A stretch of DNA of 23,145 bases from Spiro-02 sp964465155. GTDB taxonomy: Bacteria; Spirochaetota; Spirochaetia; Sphaerochaetales; Sphaerochaetaceae. This document shows positions 21,711 through 23,145 of the stretch, piece after piece. The first letter of the stretch is position 1. Each line of letters starts with the position of its first letter. A program made the position numbers and the translations under genes. The stretch spans positions 1 through 23,145 of the forward strand of contig CAYXIH010000027.1 of NCBI GenBank assembly GCA_964465155.1, given 5' to 3'. The notes beneath the pieces were generated by a model that ran no database searches, had not been told where the DNA came from, and worked only from the letters and a program-made list of their open reading frames with translations.

Positions 21711-22898
21711 TCAGAAGTCCAGGAAGAAGGTCACTGTGGTAGCCAAGCGACTCGAAGCCCCATCGACGTAGTTGTCACCCTTGATCAGGTAGGCAAGCTG
21801 GTAGCCCAAGTCAATGAAGTCGAATACGCTGACGGTGAACTGTACACCGGTGCTCATCAGCAGGTTGTCTGCCTTGAGCTTGGTATTGAAGTAGTTGCCA
21901 CATCCATAGCCAATGTCGAAGAACATGTTGATGCGGGGACATACACCATTGAAGAACGGCTCGGGTCCGATGAAGCGCAGGTCAAAGTTGTTGACGACGA
22001 TGAAGTTGCTGTTGTAGGTCCAGTTGTTGAATCCACGGACCTGGCGTCCCAGCGAACCAGCGCTCTGCGCATAGACGGGTACCTTCGTTCCATCGGTCCA
22101 GTTGGCATACAAGCGGTCGACCAATGTAATGGAGAAGAGGTTGAACCCCTTTGAGCTTTCCAGCTGGTAGGGGGTATATGCACCCTGCATGTTCAGCGTC
22201 ACCGTATAGAAGTCTGCCTCGCCACCCAAGGAGCGGTTGAGGGCCAGCGGTGCATACCGGCCAACCAAGTTGGCTGAGAAGCCCTGCTGGTATGTCATGC
22301 CGTCATCCATCATGTTGAGCTTTACACCCGCCATGAAGGTCGTGCCCAGCATCATGCGCTTGCCATAGTCGCCCAAGCTCATGTCGGGATAGATGGCATC
22401 TGCATTGCCACTATGCTGCGCAAACCAATTGTCGATTGTCAGGATGGGATATGAGCCACCATTGTTGCGCTTCTCCCCTACCTTGAACGAGTCCACGTTG
22501 TATTCCCAACGTCCCTCATAGCCGGCAGTCACGGTCACCAGATCCTTGCCGGGTACCCATGACTCACCAAAGCCCTGGAGGAACTTGAACTGCCACTCCA
22601 CGCGCCATACGTCGTAGACCAGCGGGTTTGCGGTGATCGGCTCACCCGTGACAGGGTTCTGCCAAACCTTGCGCTGGCTATAGCCACCACCTGCGATCAG
22701 CTGGAACTCGGTGGTATCATTCTCGATCAAGGAAAGACCGGTGTAGCCTACTCCACCGGCAAAATAGCTGGGAAGGAACCCCATCAGCACTTCTGGATGT
22801 TGGTCTAGGTCACCAAACACAAACTTCCAGTCCCCACCGAACACGGAGGTGACGGCGACACATACGACCAGCAGCAGTACAAGCAATCGTTTCTTCAT
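21711..22898 (-). CDS. Outer-membrane beta-barrel protein
   Basis: An exported protein of 395 residues. The signal peptide MKKRLLVLLLVVCVAVTSVFG is probably cut before GDWKF. The rest is rich in alternating aromatic and small residues and Gly/Asn turns (GGVGYTGLSLIE, FQLIAGGGYSQRKVW, DLVTVTAGYEGRWEY, LATTVTFFLDF). It ends in phenylalanine, the signal that the BAM machine uses to insert outer-membrane barrels. I cannot name a family. Spirochaetes encode many such barrels, used as porins or surface proteins. A GAGGAAAA ribosome binding site, a promoter (22926-22954) and a terminator (21656-21687) show it is transcribed alone. Confidence 0.85.
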   Translation of the reverse strand: MKKRLLVLLLVVCVAVTSVFGGDWKFVFGDLDQHPEVLMGFLPSYFAGGVGYTGLSLIENDTTEFQLIAGGGYSQRKVWQNPVTGEPITANPLVYDVWRVEWQFKFLQGFGESWVPGKDLVTVTAGYEGRWEYNVDSFKVGEKRNNGGSYPILTIDNWFAQHSGNADAIYPDMSLGDYGKRMMLGTTFMAGVKLNMMDDGMTYQQGFSANLVGRYAPLALNRSLGGEADFYTVTLNMQGAYTPYQLESSKGFNLFSITLVDRLYANWTDGTKVPVYAQSAGSLGRQVRGFNNWTYNSNFIVVNNFDLRFIGPEPFFNGVCPRINMFFDIGYGCGNYFNTKLKADNLLMSTGVQFTVSVFDFIDLGYQLAYLIKGDNYVDGASSRLATTVTFFLDF

Positions 22899-22925
22899 AC
22901 ATTTTCCTCACTCTTAGTATTTGCA

Positions 22926-22954
22926 ATGATACTCACCGAAGTCCCAGAATGCAA
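22926..22954 (-). promoter_or_regulatory. Promoter of the beta-barrel protein gene
   Basis: TTGCAT (22949-22954) and TATCAT (22926-22931, five of six matches) with 17 bases between them on the minus strand. The leader would be about 20 bases and includes the GAGGAAAA ribosome binding site. Confidence 0.55.
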
Positions 22955-22972
22955 GCTTTCAAGACAACGGTA

Positions 22973-23145
22973 TTACAGACAAGAGCATGCCAGGTAGTCA
23001 CGGTATGCCTGCACGTCATCCTTGATGACCGCCTCGAACGAACCGCAGACACCCCCCGGGCTACAATCCTCCTGCACATGCATCAGCAGTTCGAACTGCT
23101 GGGCAAGCCGCCACATGGCCCCTTGGGAGAGGGTGACGTTCCCCT
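22973..23145 (-). CDS. 3' end of an unrecognised protein gene
   Basis: A reading frame open to the window edge and ending in TAA at 22973, 57 residues visible: GNVTLSQGAMWRLAQQFELL, then MHVQEDCSPGGVCGSFEAV, then DVQAYRDYLACSC and Leu. Codon use is like its neighbours. The four cysteines (CSPGGVC and CSC) are a visible trait that might bind metal. I do not recognise the protein. The start lies outside the window. Confidence 0.6.
   Translation of the reverse strand, partial: GNVTLSQGAMWRLAQQFELLMHVQEDCSPGGVCGSFEAVIKDDVQAYRDYLACSCL

Noticed and set aside
1..23145. tRNA or rRNA genes, CRISPR arrays, insertion sequences
   Set aside because: I looked for cloverleaf segments, regularly spaced repeats and transposase motifs and found none; the direct repeat at 13686/15503 has only two copies.

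Overview
The window looks like a chromosomal piece of a spirochaete, most likely Sphaerochaeta or a close relative. The signs are an archaeal-type class I lysyl-tRNA synthetase, a carbohydrate-type solute-binding protein whose mature end begins AGTQE, a BspA-like leucine-rich-repeat lipoprotein, and a beta-barrel protein ending in an aromatic residue. This is inference from gene families; there is no rRNA here. Two 100-N assembly gaps (12381-12480, 14037-14136) interrupt two genes.

Region 1 (14-9026) is a minus-strand catabolic operon with a divergent LacI-type regulator. In transcription order it encodes a solute-binding protein, two MalF/MalG-type permeases, two nucleoside hydrolases, a DapA/NanA-type aldolase, an SBF-like transporter and a ribokinase-like PfkB kinase. 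Most junctions overlap or are only a few bases apart. The gene set suggests import of a nucleoside-like compound, cleavage to base and pentose, and phosphorylation of the sugar. The role of the aldolase is not obvious and no transport ATPase is present. A strong hairpin separates the solute-binding protein gene from the permease genes.

Region 2 (9169-13646) holds housekeeping and accessory genes: an amidohydrolase of the 8-oxoguanine/aminohydrolase group, the GTPase Era, an iron-sulfur flavodoxin-like protein convergent with era, and lysS. A terminator sits between lysS and the flavodoxin gene, and lysS has a promoter that almost touches its start codon.

Region 3 (13686-15530) is a self-contained unit: promoter, BspA-like lipoprotein gene and terminator, bounded by a 27/28-bp direct repeat. 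The right copy is the 3' end of the neighbouring transglutaminase gene. The lipoprotein gene carries one in-frame TAG exactly where its sister repeats have tryptophan.

Region 4 (15502-17638) has a transglutaminase-like protein and, divergently, an RlpA/SPOR protein that appears to be read from a leaderless mRNA.

Region 5 (17722-20601) is a YtrA-type operon: GntR regulator, ABC ATPase, two related membrane subunits and an unlisted 34-residue membrane peptide, coupled mostly by ATGA overlaps, behind a promoter with an 18-bp operator. Region 6 (20688-23145) has a 56-residue protein coupled to a tyrosine phosphatase, an outer-membrane beta-barrel protein with its own promoter and terminator, and the 3' end of an unrecognised gene.
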